Source: Pleurodeles waltl
Lineage: Eukaryota > Chordata > Amphibia > Caudata > Salamandridae
NCBI RefSeq assembly: GCF_031143425.1
Contig: NC_090447.1
Location: 138,589,106-138,653,105, forward strand
DNA length: 64,000 nt
Direction of reading: 5' to 3'
Shown here: in pieces, positions 35,573-47,570 of the stretch
How positions within the stretch are numbered: position 1 is the stretch's first letter
Layout: the number at the start of each line of letters is the position of its first letter
Notes under the pieces: generated by a model
What the model saw: only the letters and a program-made list of their open reading frames with translations
Database searches by the model: none
Told to the model about the DNA's origin: nothing
Program-made: the position numbers and the translations under genes

Positions 35573-36473
35573 GGCCCTTATTTATACTTTTTGGTACAAA
35601 ACTGCACTAATGCAGTTTTGCTCCAAAAGGTTTAGCACTGGCTTGCACTATTTCTGTGCACCAGCCGGGCACCATATTTATGGAACAGTGCAAGCCGGTG
35701 CAAAGGGTAGGCTAGCGTAAGAACAATGATGTCAGTCGGGTGGGGCTGGCGGTATGGAAGAAGGGGTTTTGCACCAAAAAATGATGTTAGACAGGTTAGA
35801 GTAAAAATTACTCTAACCAGCCTAGAGTCATTTTCTGATGCAAAACCATCCATACCACATGACTGTTGTCTTAGAAAAGACAGGAGTCATGCCCACCACC
35901 CCAATGGCCAGCACAGGGGACCACGGTCCCCTTGGCATGGCCACTGCACCCAGTGCCATGTAGCAGGGCCCATTTCGGGGCCCCAATGACATTTAAACAA
36001 ATATATATACTTACCTGTACCTATTTATACTTACCGGGGATGGGGTCCCACATCCTCCGCTGTCCCTCTGGTGTGGGTGGGGGTGTCCCCAAGGCCTGGG
36101 GAGGGCACCTGAGGGCTTATTCCATGGTGTTCCACCATGGAAATAGAACCACAGGTCCCCTAACGCCTGCCCTGACCGAGGTGTTAAAAAATGGGCAAAG
36201 CAAGCGTTGCACCATTATTTTTCCCCTCCTCCCCGTGCTTGATTTTAGCATGGGGGATAAATATGGCACTATGGCCATAGAGTCATTTTTTGCATGGGAG
36301 CACCTACATTGCATCTCATTGACGCAAAGTAGGTTTCCACGTCCAAAAATGACTTTAACTCCATAATTTTGACACTAGACAGGTCTAGCACCAAAAAATA
36401 AATATGGTTTGCACCGAATGTGCGTAAGAAAAAATTACGCAAATTCAACTCAAAAAAAGTATAAATATGCCCC
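35573..36473. mobile_element. MITE with GGCCCTTATTTATAC / GGGGCATATTTATAC termini
   Basis: The left end GGCCCTTATTTATAC matches the reverse complement of the right end (gtataaatatgcccc, 36459-36473). It is flanked by ATT on both sides (35570-35572 and 36474-36476), a 3-bp duplication. Inside are further inverted blocks such as aaaactgcactaatgcagtttt at 35596 and tggttagagtaaaaattactctaacc around 35790-35820. It is non-coding. TIR type and 3-bp duplication suggest a Harbinger-like family. Confidence 0.65.
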
Positions 36474-36939
36474 ATTGTTTTCTGTACAACTACGTTACAT
36501 GCCATAAAATGACAATCAGATGCCATTTATGAGACACAACATGGCTGCCATCTTGAAAGTATTGAAACACTAAGTTAACTCTCCAATATTATTAATAAAT
36601 TGGCAAAATATTTATTGTACTCAACATTTTCTCTCAGCTTTTCTGTGAACAATCTATGATGCATTCATAGCTGCACTACTAAGGTCCTATCGAATGACTT
36701 TCATTTCTTTTGCTAATTGTCCACCTGGATGATCTTGAATAAGATGATGGCATAAATGACAATAGACCAGATTCAGGTGGGAGATTCCGGATTTTTTAAG
36801 CTAAAAAATGGGTTTATTTTGGTTGTCCCCTGATTCAATAGAGGTCAATGGCAGAAAAACATTCGCCCAAATGTTTTCTTAAAATCTACCACTTTCCGCT
36901 TCTAAAATGATAGCATGCATGTGATTGCCACAAACATAA
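36474..36939. other. No supported gene
   Basis: Short AT-rich spacer between the MITE and the L2 fragment. Confidence 0.3.
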
Positions 36940-37660
36940 AGACTGCCTATGACTTGTTATGCCAGAATGAACACAAATGCTCTTTGTCTTAATGCAGACA
37001 AAACCAAAATACTACTTATGGTAATTTTTCTTCCTGGTCCTCAAGCAGATGACCTGTAGAACTGGGAGCATCACCAGTGCCAGCAAACACAGTAAAAATC
37101 TAGGAATCACTTTTGATTCAGATCTTTCCTTTAAAAGTCACATCAATAAACTATCATCAAATTGTATTTGTGGCTTGTTCACCATGAGCAAGTGCTTACC
37201 AGTATTAACTGAACAGAATAGGAATGCTATGGTCCTCTTAGCTGTTATCTGGACTAATTTACATGGGCCTTCTAGCCTATTTGCATGCACAACTAAAAAA
37301 CACTTAGAATGGGTACTGTCTATTGTAAACGTGGCCTCAATAAATATTCATATATCTTGCAAGAATGATGTAAACTACACTATCTTACAAGTTTTTAATT
37401 TGCAATCTACAAATTTGTTAGCTGTGTCCTGATTTTCAAGGTTAGTGACAGCGATCTTTCTCAATGTGTAATGCTAAAGAGTGGAACTTACTGTCTGCAT
37501 TTCTCAGAGCTATCCCTGATTCACTTCTTTTCAGCAAACTAATGAAAAGTATCTATTTACACATGGTCAGTCCACTAAAGGTTCCCTTTGTTAAAGAAGC
37601 CATCTCTTTGTGCGGTTTGTGTGCCTTTATAAAACAAAAGCAATGCACAACAACATAATG
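36940..37660 (+). pseudogene. L2-type LINE 3' fragment
   Basis: ALCLNADKTKILLMV (about 36985-37025) is followed by KNLGITFDSDLSFKSHINKL (37098-37155), a hallmark L2/CR1 thumb block, and then a degenerate LQ..N region. The C-terminal motif EWNLLSAFLRAIPDSLLFSK, then LMKSIYLHM (37479-37568), matches the family's 'LWNSLP..iR......Fk..LK.yLF' tail. Stops and frameshifts throughout. Confidence 0.7.
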
Positions 37661-38069
37661 TGCTGCCTTGTGTTACTTTGCATGAGGTAGGCATTCCATG
37701 AGTTCTGTATGGGTGTTTTATGTATTCGCCCATGGATTTTAGTGCAAACCCATATTTACAGAGAGATATCTACAGAGTTGTGCACCAAAATTGTGCACCT
37801 GTCTGAGGCTCGTGATACGAGAAGAAATTGTCTGTATTTCTCATTGTTATTTCCTCTTTGCATGTACAAAGAGAAAATAGCCTCAAATTATAGTTTTTGT
37901 TCAGGAAGGTATGTCTTTCTGCGAGACTGCCTTTGTTTGTGTTAAGTGTACCACAGCATGAGCAGCATATTTGAAAATGGCACAGTTCTACTATCGCCAG
38001 GTGACGAAACACAGCTCAGCAACTTTGCTTGATGTACTACATTTTTACAGATCTAAATATGCCCCTGAA
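37661..38069. other. No supported gene
   Basis: AT-rich spacer; nothing recognised before the DIRS left terminus. Confidence 0.3.
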
Positions 38070-38300
38070 TTGACATTTTCCTAGTCTTGGTGTCTGAAAG
38101 GCTAGATTTTATTAAAGACATACAGGTGAGTATCATGCATTTATTTTCTTACTTTAATAAACAGCAGCGAAGAACTACAAATCCTAGAAACCCTGGGAGA
38201 AAAACTCCCAGATAGCGTCACAATAGGGTGACCAATCCGACATCAAGTACACACTTAAACATCTTGACTGAGAGCAACAAGCCCTCTTATCTTGTGAGAC
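38070..38300 (-). repeat. DIRS-A inverted terminal repeat (3' side)
   Basis: Contains ctttaataaacagcagcgaa and then gaactacaaatcc, whose complement occurs in the right terminal repeat. Its outer part (ttggtgtctgaaaggctag) is complementary to the first half of the internal complementary region. Confidence 0.8.
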
Positions 38301-38559
38301 TCAGTCAAAAACAGATTTAGATAGCAGAAATTAAACTATGTACAGAGTTAGGAGAGCTGATAAGAAATTCTTAAATAAGTCTATTAGGGGCCGGGGAGTA
38401 AGAACTGACAATCCAGAGCTTAGACACAGAGGCATCGGACAAGGAGAAACAGGATGTGGCTCAGCCGGATGCAGCAGAGCTCGTTGAAGGCATGACAACT
38501 GCAGAAGAAGCTACAGGGAGGTTTAAAACAAATGCAGTGGGATAATACTTGCCTCTGTG

Positions 38560-38660
38560 TCTTTAATAAAATCTAGCCTTTTAGACACCAAGGGTAGGAA
38601 AATCTCAATATTATTACAAGACCAGAGGCTTCTATTATGCTTGTTTGAAGCAACAAAATA
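38560..38660. repeat. DIRS-A internal complementary region
   Basis: tctttaataaaatctagcc followed by ttttagacacc is the complement of the left outer end (38087-38118). tattacaagaccagaggct followed by tctattatgc is the complement of the right outer end (about 43400-43430). Joining both element ends in one complementary block is the diagnostic DIRS feature that templates circularisation. Confidence 0.8.
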
Positions 38661-38744
38661 ACAGTGTCCAATGGATGATTTATAGGTTTTCGATAAAAAG
38701 TTCTAAACGTACTAACGTTTGACCAATCTGCAGATCTGAGAATG

Positions 38745-39843
38745 TCATGTAAAATAACCCCTACCCAAAAGGCTTGAGATGCTGCAATGAGTGCCATAAG
38801 AAAGGGTAGCGACACAAGCCAGGGACATGAGCCATCTAACCCAATGAGCCAAGGTGGGACCCGAGACTGGTTTGTGGGATTTCTGAAAGGAAATAAGTAA
38901 TTGGGAAGAAGAGGAAGCTCTGAGATCTGTAGTTTGAGAAGCGTACGTTTTCAAACAATTACCAATACACAATTCAGGTTGAGAGGGGAAACAAGGGGTA
39001 ATGTACAGCAGATAAGTTGGTTTTGGTACGCCTACTGACTTGAAAATAAACAACTAGAGAGGAAAACGGAAGGAGGAAACATCTAGGGCCTTAATGTCTG
39101 ATACACATTTAATAGGGACTAAACACAAGAGCATAGTCAATTTGGCAGACAAATGTTTCAGCGATAAATCAGCATTATCTGGACATGCGAGAAATAGCCG
39201 AAGTACTGAGTTAACATCCCACATAACATTGTATTTGGGAACAGGAGGTTTAGCTAAACGTACTCCCTTTAAAAATCGACAAACCAATGGATGTTCTCCA
39301 ACAGGCCTTCCATCCATTCTGACTTGTTCTGAAGAGATTGCAGACCTGTAAGTATTTACGGTACGAAAAGCCTTACCTTGTGAAGCCAATGAAGCCAGAA
39401 AATTCACCACTAAGGTTACATCTGCTGAAAAGGGAATCCCTGTCCAAACACCAGCAGCACCAAACCAACCAGGTGGATTTGTAAACCCTTGTTGTACCCC
39501 GAGCCCAGGATTTCTGGATGAACTGGACAGCTTCCTCTGAAATTCCTGGGGTTCTCCAGGAAGCCCCAAAATTCTCCAAGCTATGAGATGCAGGGAGCCT
39601 TCTAAGACTAGAGTGTGAGGAAGACCCTGGGGGTTTAAGAGCAGATCGGGAAATGGAGGGATCAATACTCGAAGATCTGAGGAAACCTCCAACAGGGTTG
39701 AGTACCAAGTTTGGGACTGCCAGAAAAGAGTGATAAGAACAAGGGATGAATGTTGCCTGCGGACTTGAGCCACACTCAAGCAATAAAGAGGAAAGGGGAA
39801 ACCGCGTAGAGGAGAGAAGACGGCCCTGACTGAAGGAAAGCAT
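38745..39843 (-). pseudogene. DIRS-A tyrosine recombinase
   Basis: N-terminal helical part: VNFLASLASQGKAFRTVNTY, then RSAIS, then HPLVCRFLKGVRLAKPPVPKY and then WDVNSVL. Around the first catalytic arginine the sequence is LLCLVPIKCVSDIKALDVS; the family normally has R-V-S-D after a basic residue, so the arginine appears replaced by Cys. The frame then breaks at 39054. The C-terminal block continues in another frame (LLISFQKSHKPVSGPTLAHW, then VRWLMSLA), where the expected H-x-x-R is also changed (THCSIS). It cannot be catalytic. Confidence 0.8.
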
Positions 39844-40029
39844 CTGTGGTAATACCTAGCAGATCCTGCCTCCAGCTGAAGAAGGAAGGAAGTTGAGTGT
39901 TGCTCCGGGAAGCAAAGAGGTCTATAGACATGGGACCGGAGACCAAAGAAAGATGACTGAATACAGAAGGATGGAGTTTCAACTTGCTTGAGTCATACGT
40001 ATGAATGGAAAACCAGACTGCCTCCACGT

Positions 40030-40578
40030 TCAGCTCAGGTTGCCTGGGAGATACTCCGCCTTGACCGAGATATCATTTGGGAGATAGAATTCCCACAGGC
40101 TCCTGGCCAAAAGACCCAGTGGTTTGGATCTTGTTCCACCCAGACAATTTATGTACCTGACAGCAGACAGGTTGTCCATTCTCAAAAGAACAGAGCATTT
40201 TACTCTGTCATTTATAAAGGACTGGATGGCAAAGAAACCTGCAAGCATCTCTAAACAATTGATGTGCGGTGAGAACTCCTGAACGGACCATGGACTCCCA
40301 GTCGAGAGTTGCCCACATCTTGCGCCCCAACCTGTTAGACTTGCATCTGACTCTAAGACAAGAGCTGGGGCGGTAGAGAAAATAGTTCTCCAGTTCCAAG
40401 CATCTAAGTGACTTATCCACCAGCAAAGTTCTCCTCTGGACTCAGAATCCTGCTTGATGGGATCTGAGTAAGCTAGTCCCTTTCGAAGGTGGTGGATCTT
40501 CAATCTTTGAAGGGCCCTGTAATGACGGGCCCCAGAAAGATGGCCTGAATGGAGGAGGAAAGAAGACCTACTAAACAA
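40030..40578 (-). pseudogene. DIRS-A RNase H domain
   Basis: Acidic catalytic positions are recognisable: ALVLESDASLTGWGARCG (Asp), INCLEMLAGFFAIQSF (Glu) and LLRMDNLSAVRYINCLGGTR (Asp), followed by VKAEYLPGNLS. This order is typical of DIRS RNase H. It overlaps the RT frame and is open for 182 codons, so this is the best-preserved part of the element. Confidence 0.8.
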
Positions 40579-41143
40579 GCTATGGATCTGAGGGAACAGA
40601 GAGGGTTAGATGAGGTGTGACATATCTCTTTCTTTATCAGAGTCACCTTCTGTTGAAGGAGTTGAAGCACTGACTCAACAGTTTCAACTATGAAACTGAG
40701 AAATTTGAGACGTTGAGAAGGAATTAGAACAGACTTTTGAAGATTTATAAGAAACCCCAGCCTTGTCAAAAAGGTCTCGGCAAAGGTTTAGTTGATCCAG
40801 CAGACAAGACTTGCCTTGTGCCATGATGAGGAAATCATCCAGATAGACTATGCGTCTTATCCCTTGACCTCTGAGGAAGGCTATCACAGGTTTGAGGATC
40901 TTAGTGAAGCACCAAGGATCTGGTGAAAGACCAAAAGGGAGAGTTTTGAACCGAAAGAAAGCGGACCCCCCATTGGAACTGAAGACATTTCCTGTAGGAA
41001 GGATGAATGGGTACTGAGAGATACTCTTGGAGGTCCAGACGGACCAACCAGTCATTTTCAAGCAGATAATCTCTCAGATGGAGAATAGTCTCTATCTTGA
41101 AATGGTGGCATACCACAAAATTGTTGAAGAGCTTCAGCTTCAT
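40500..41143 (-). pseudogene. DIRS-A reverse transcriptase
   Basis: DYLLENDWLVRLDLQEYLSV (palm motif A; the family has D-L-x-D-A-Y, so DLQEYLS is altered) is followed, in a shifted frame, by FFRFKTLPFGLSPDPWCFTK. The catalytic box is IRRIVYLDDFLIMAQG at about 40840. A further frame gives RLGFLINLQKSVLIPSQRLK. At least two frameshifts separate these blocks. Confidence 0.85.
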
Positions 41144-41579
41144 AACTCGTCAATGTTTGTTGTTCTTTTTCTGAACCAAAAACATGGTACTGAGGAACCA
41201 CGAAGGGTCAAAGGAAAGCTTTTCTATTGCCTGTTTTGTCAGTAAGGACTGCACTTCCTCCTGAACCAGAAGGAACTTATCATGGGAAAAATGATGAGGT
41301 TGAGGTAAGTGAGTCTTAAAAAGAAACCTGATAAAGCTCTATGCGGTAACCTTGAATGGTTTGGATTACCCAAGGATCCCAGGTTAGAGATAACCAAGTA
41401 TCTAGACAAGATCCCAGTCTGCCTCCTATGGGAGGAAGGCCAGAATTGGAAGTTCTTACCTGCAAGCTGTTCTCCTTTGGATCTGTATCCCCTATTGCAG
41501 CCTCCACAGAAACGTTGGGGATAGAATTGAGGTTTGTATCCCTGGTAGAAATCTTGCTGTGTGCCCTGGTGAAAGGAGC

Positions 41580-42706
41580 CTATGCCGAAGGATTGCCCTC
41601 TTGAAGAATAACGGAGGGCAAGTTGACCCCTTCCTTTACCGGCCCTTCCAAAAAACGCTGGGAAAATTTGTTCTTCATCAAAGAATGTGCTTTATCCAAG
41701 GAAGTAAACGTAGAAACATATCTGCTCATTTCTTTGATAAATGAGTCTCCGTAAAAAAGGCCATCTGCATTAGGGCCTTCCTCTTTGGTTGCCAATGAAC
41801 TAAGCTTGGGGTAATTGTTTAACAACCGGCTTTTTTGCCGCTCCTGGGAGATATAGGCGTTGGCATTTCCCAGCAAACATATAGCTCTCTGAGCCCGGTT
41901 TGAGAGCACCTCATGGTCCACATTATTGGCCTCCATCTTTGCCTCTTCGGCTAAATAAAGAATCCTAGTTAAAGGTCCAACTAGGTCCAAACGTCTATCC
42001 TGGCAGTTAGACCAGGCCCTATCAACTCCTTTCTTGGGGTCCTTCCCAAACTTAGTAAAAAACAATAGCATGTTGGGGTCAGTCATGGGGGTATCAGCCA
42101 CCTTACAGGGAAGGGAAGGTCTAGGACACGCGAACTTTAACTTATTCCTAGACAACTTATCAAGTGCATGCCTTAAATAAAAGGATACTTAATCAGAAAC
42201 ATGATCGGACGGGGACCACCCAGAAGAATTTGGGTGGTGGACTGACATAGGGTCAAACATGGGTTCACTAAAATGATCAACTAGATTGTCAGACACTAGA
42301 TGAAGGGAGAGCACAGACAGAGACATTTTACGCCTTTTCTCCAAAGACCCATCATCATAAGCATCATCATTTGCTTGTGTGGCATCATCAAAATTTTCAT
42401 CCTCATCACTGTCAGTGTCTCTAAGATTATATTAAGGGGAGAGAAAGGGAGCCCTGAAGAATTCACCTCTTGGGTGGGAAGCCCAAATTGAACAGAAACG
42501 CCTTTGGAAGGCATATAGGGGGGTGCCGCACGTTTCAGCCATCTTTTAGGAGGAGCATTCTTGGGGTTTTGTAACTTTTTTGAAAGTGAGGCTTCCAAAT
42601 GTTTTGAAATGTCCAGCATGGGCACAGAAACCGCATGCTGAACAGAGTCTTTAATGGAGGATTTCAAATTATCCTTCATAAACTGGGTTTGCTCATCACC
42701 TGACAT
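41580..42706 (-). pseudogene. DIRS-A Gag
   Basis: Two adjacent frames. The N-terminal part (from MSGDEQTQFMKDNLK at 42706) ends after a lysine/proline-rich KNAPPKRWLKRAAPP. The C-terminal part (42155-41580) has the block CLLGNANAYISQERQKSRLL, which is typical of DIRS Gag. The intervening sequence is broken. Gag proteins of this group form the particle; no zinc knuckle is visible. Confidence 0.65.
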
Positions 42707-43224
42707 AGTGATAGAAAAAATAATGGTGATTCATTAAAGAAAACCCCTGAAAAAACGCATAAAAAGTGAAAGGGTTAATCAAAACTAAAGGAAAACCCAG
42801 AAAAGTTCCTGAATAGCAGAAAACCTGACAGAAAATGGTTAACTGTGAGGAAAAAACCCAGTGTAAGGGCCTTAATAAAAGGAAGAGGGAGGGGGCATGC
42901 CCAGAGGCGGTCCGTGCGGAAAGCCCTCACCAGCCGTTAAGAGAACGAGTGGAGAAACTCGCTAGAGGGGGGCAGCTTCGGTTGAGAGGCGGCATCGCTT
43001 CACCGGAGCAACACACGACATGCTTCAAGAGGCAGAAATGCCTCACTGCATAATAAACGTTAGAGAACATTCGGGGAGCATCGCAAGCGCAAGGCCAACA
43101 CCAAAAAATGACCGTAAGGAACACGCACATATAAATATAATAAACAATAGTAGAATTACAGCAACCAATATTATATAGAAAATAAAATTACAAAATAACG
43201 TTACAAAAGTAATGCAAGCAGTGT

Positions 43225-43445
43225 ACTTATCTTGACTGCGAGCAGCAAGGAAAGAGGGCTTTTAGTTCTCAGTCAAGATGTTCATGTGTATACTCGATGT
43301 CGGATTGGTCACACCATTGTGACGCTATCTGGTAGTTTTTCTTCCAGAGTTTCTGGGATTTGTAGTTCTTTGCTGCTGTTTATTAAAGTAACAAAAGACA
43401 TGCATAATAAGAGCCTCTGGCCTTGTAATAAAATCTCTCTTCTGT
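43225..43445 (-). repeat. DIRS-A inverted terminal repeat (5' side)
   Basis: Reads tttgtagttctttgctgctg and then tttattaaagtaac, inverted relative to the left repeat. Its outer end (gcctctggccttgtaataaaa) is complementary to the second half of the internal complementary region. Confidence 0.8.
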
Positions 43446-43979
43446 CTGCTGCAGCAAAGATGTTAGCAAGATTTGTTGCCTAACATTTCTCTCCAAATTA
43501 AATAGCATCTTAAATGATGTTCAAGAGGCACTGACTGTGTGGTGTCTTTTTTAAATTAACTTGGCTCACTGGATCATGGCAACAGTGTCTGCGCTCTAAT
43601 TTTAGTTTCTCTGTGCCATTCGTTGACCATTGTACATTGATAGGAACTAGGCAAATCTGACATTGGTGACGTGGTCTTTCAGGAATTTCGTTCTTTCTTT
43701 TAGACAGAACCCAGATGGTTCCAGAGGGTTCTGCTCTAGTACCTCTCTTAACTAATACCTCCCTGAACCTGTTGTTCATCTTACCCGATCCATTCATTTT
43801 CAATTTTCATGTTATTCCAATGACACTCAAGTACTAGGCGTAGTATGTATATAGAGTGGGCCATCCAGTAACATGTTATAAGTCACAACAATGCATATCT
43901 ACAGTTTGTTTTTAGACAAACATTAGACGCAAAAATTACACCTAAAAAAACAAGATCCAGGCTAGTTCGGGATGGGTCA
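43446..43979. other. No supported gene
   Basis: Spacer between DIRS-A and an L2 tail; nothing recognised. Confidence 0.3.
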
Positions 43980-44545
43980 GTGGTTTGGCACTCTGCTTTA
44001 TGGCCACCTGTTTTCATGAGCTGTTCCACTCCTTCACAATCTGTGAGTATTCGAGGTGTAAAGCTTGATAGTTCTCTTTGTATGCATTGTCAGGTATCTT
44101 TGGCTGTATCTTTCAAAATATGCCACAGAAAAAAACTACCATCACGTCCTTGATCAGGTCCAGATTGTACTGCAAGTACATTGTTTAGATATTAACAAAT
44201 GCCTTTTACAATGTATGGAGTCGATCCAGAATCAAACTGCTCGACTCGCTGCTTAAGCTTTACACTTATTCATTATTATTTTAATCTGAAATTACTACAC
44301 TGCCTGCTCATTTAAGAGAGGATCTCTTTCAGAATTGCATGCAGTGTGCATTGCTTCATTTATGGATTTGCTCCTTGTTTAATAAACTCTCAACTGCACA
44401 ACAGCTATTGCTCATGGTTCCAAAATACTATAGATCTCATTTTTGTGGTTGCTCATTCGCAGTCCTTGCCCTCATCCTTTGGAAAGTGCTGCTGGTGATC
44501 CTATGATCCATTGCTGATCCTTACTCTTACATGATGAACTCAAAA
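43980..44545 (+). pseudogene. L2-type LINE 3' fragment
   Basis: KCLLQCMESIQNQTARLAA (about 44197-44253) is the conserved 'LQ.vQNaAARl' block. It is followed by segments corresponding to the 'LHWLPV..RI.FKI' region and a C-terminal tail to about 44540. Broken frames. The MITE at 44562 begins immediately after. It is the third plus-strand L2 tail in the window. Confidence 0.55.
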
Positions 44546-44561
44546 TTACTTTGCTCCTTAA

Positions 44562-45079
44562 GGGGCAAATTTAAGAAAAGTGGTGCTGCACCAAGTGTAG
44601 GGCCACTTTCCTTGCGCCCTTTAGAGCCTCCCTACCACCACCATGTGTGCGCCGTATTTAAAATACGATGCACCATGATGCAGGGTAGGGGCCAATAGCA
44701 TCAACATTTTTATGCTATTGATGTACTGTTCAGGGTTAGCACCAAAATGTTGGCGCTAACTGAACAGTACCTAGGGGCCCATTGTAACCAATGGTGTGCC
44801 CCCTTTTAACGTCTGCTCATGGCGCAAAAAGTGGCACAAATAAATCTTTTAGATTTCTTTGCGCCATTTTTTTGGCTCCACTAACGGTGGAACGCCCCCC
44901 CTTGCATACATTATGCCTACCTCAGGCATAATGGGTCTGCAAGGGGTTAAAAAGTGGCGCAATGCATGCATTGCGCCATTTTGTTAATGGGGTGTAGCGA
45001 ATTTGGACTCGTTGGGCCACAATAGCATAAAAAATGACGCTAATGTGGTGCAAGGAGGCGCTAGGCCCTCTTAAATCAG
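44562..45079. mobile_element. MITE related to 22249-22914, inverted orientation
   Basis: Starts GGGGCAAATTTAAGA and ends with complementary tcttaaatc. Shared internal words with the 22-kb copy in reverse orientation include gccgtatttaaaatacg, ttatgctattgatgtact and tttgcgccattttt. It is non-coding. Confidence 0.5.
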
Positions 45080-46756
45080 CGGCTAAGTCTTTTGAACAAG
45101 TCACACTATTTTTATTTGCTTTTCCTGCTTTTAGCGGCAAGCAACACTTTGTGTGGTTGTGCACTCTGTAAATCTGTAAAACTTTTGCTTTTCCATGTAT
45201 CCAAGCCAGTTGCCATTATTGCCTTTGACAATGCTGGCACATGTTCTAAACATCTAACAATGGCTACCACCATGGAGAAGCACAGCAGAGGAGTGAGCAG
45301 AGGTACAACATCCGGTGTATAACTGGGGCGCCATCTGGCTCCCGGCATACTCCAGAGAAGTACTAGAAGGGAGTGTAAGAGCTGAGAGGTGGATGAGGAA
45401 AACATTCAAGGCACAAACAATGGCATTATACGGCATCTAGAATGCCAAAGAGAAGGACTGAGTGGGGGAGTTTGAAAGGAGAGACAAGGCGAGTGAGCGG
45501 AGAGCAAGGAAAAGTGCAAGAGTGATCCCCAAAGAGCAAGACTTAAACTCCCATTGAGTTCTCAGCAATAAATGAAATTTTTAAAAAGAGAAAATATATC
45601 TGTGACATAAAGAAGTGGAAGTCTACATCTTTTCTACTCAAAAGCAAGGCTAAACAAGCTATTCTCCAGGGATGTGACAACCACAAAATAGCAGAGAACG
45701 CCTACCATTAAAGAGCAAGTAACTGAGATTAACCAGAAAGTTATTTAAACATTAGGAAAGACTGTCACAAAGCAGGTCTGTGCAGTATTGTATTCAATCC
45801 TGGAGCTACATGTAGCAAGATTGCAAAAGGTAGAGTTATGTTTGTAGCTCCTGCCAAACCTCCATTAAGTGATTCAATGAACGGTGTTTGAATTACCCAA
45901 AACATTTGATCATTCTGGTAAGAATGAAAGGTTAATTAGGCTTGCGTTCATGAAACCTCCAATAAGGAGAACACTGGGCATTTATTGATCCAGTGGGCTC
46001 TTTTGCACTCTTACCTGTAAACCTTATATACTACACATCTGTAAGTTAATGATGTGAAACAGGACTGAATATATGTACTCACAATTCCATGGGGATAAAA
46101 GTAGGAATATTCTGTTTCCTTTAACACCCACACTCATTTTGCTGCTCATATTGAAGGCTGCGTGGGACTGCTAAAACAGGTGTTTTAATAAAAATATTAA
46201 TGAACATTCATGTATTCTGAGTAATGGATTTGCGTAGAAAATGTAATAATATAGAGAAAAATAATGCACGCATTTGAAAATGTGTCCATGTGAGTGGCCG
46301 CCAATGTTCACAAAAGTATACTTATTAATGGCTTATTAACATGAAACATGGAACTTTTGTTTGATTAATATAGTAATACATCATATTGAGGATTATGCAT
46401 TATGTATTAAGCTTTATGAATTGTAGGCCTCAATTTAGTCAAGCTGTATTACTAAACAGATTAATAAAATGTTTGCTTAAAGAATTAAGTTGTGATTTTC
46501 CACTGTGCTGACCAAATGTCCTTCTAGCTAAAAGTCTTTCTCATGAGAACCGATTGCTAGAAGATGTTGTATTTGCTAAATGTAACAATATAAGTGTAAG
46601 ATGTGTAGGACTGACTTTCTCAGGAGGTGAACAATGGAGACACTGACTGCAGTATAAACTGCAACAATATTGTTACCTGACGAGCCGTATGATGAGGACA
46701 TTACAAGAGGAGCCAATCAGCGACATGTGAACCGAGTACCAGTGGAAATTATAGAT
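45080..46756. other. AT-rich sequence, no supported gene
   Basis: I see only short frames, none with recognisable domains. Confidence 0.35.
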
Positions 46757-47364
46757 TTTGGGAGACCGCCAGGGCCACGAACGACTGAAGCACTGCCAAC
46801 AGGCTGGCGGTGCTTCATTGCCCATTCCGACTGCGGCTGTAAAGCCGCGGTCGGAAAACCGGGTCCGGCGGTTTCCCGCCGGATTAGCCCCGGCGGGGCG
46901 AATCCTCCATGGCCGCGCTGCAAGCAGCGCCACCATGGGGATTCCGACCCCCTTCCCGCCAGCCTGTTTCTGGCGGTTTTCACCGCCAGAAACAGGATGG
47001 CGGGAACGGGTGTCCTGGGGCCCCTGGGGGCCCCTGCACTGCCCATGCCACTGGCATGGGCAGTGCAGGGGCCACCTAACAGGGCCCCAGTATGCTTTTC
47101 ACTGTCTGCTTAGCAGACAGTGAAAATCGCGACGGGTGCAACTGCACCCATCGCACACCTGCAACACCGCCGGCTTCATTAGGAGCCGGCTTCAGTGTTG
47201 CAGGCCCTTTCCCGCTGGGCCGGCGGGCGCTCCCTTGGCGGGCGCCCGCCGTCCCAGCGGGAAAGTCAGAATGGCCCCTGCGGTCTTCTGACCGCGGAGC
47301 GGCCAATTGGCAGTTCCCGCTTGGCGGGCGGCAACCGCCGCCCGCCAAACTCGGAATGACCCCC
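46757..47364. mobile_element. GC-rich foldback MITE, copy A
   Basis: The right end is TCGGAATGACCCCC, the complement of the GGGGGTCATTCCGA left end of copy C. The interior is built of complementary segments (ctggcggttttcaccgccag; gcactgcccatgccactggc followed by its complement). The left terminus is worn. Frames inside are artefacts of symmetric GC-rich sequence. Confidence 0.7.
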
Positions 47365-47570
47365 TTTATATTTTAGTTTTATTGGACAAAGTGCGAACCT
47401 ACGATCCCTTGACCAAGAGGGACTTGGGTAGTAGTTTTAGGAAATCTAACTTAGGCAGACTGCACTGATGGAAGACAGCGCATTTGCCCATTTTCTTTCT
47501 GGCAGACAGGTCATTAGTTCCTTGAAAGTCTTGACAAGAGACATGCTTAACTTTAATGCTTAAAGACTTT

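Larger units (their letters stand above)
38070..43445 (-). mobile_element. DIRS-type tyrosine-recombinase retrotransposon (DIRS-A), near complete, inactive
   Basis: Coding order on the minus strand is gag, RT, RNase H, tyrosine recombinase. Inverted terminal repeats lie at about 38070-38300 and 43225-43445, and an internal complementary region between the recombinase and the 3' terminal repeat (38560-38660). This is the canonical DIRS layout, which replicates through a circular intermediate without target duplication. All coding parts carry frameshifts or stops. Edges are estimated from the extent of complementarity. Confidence 0.88.
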
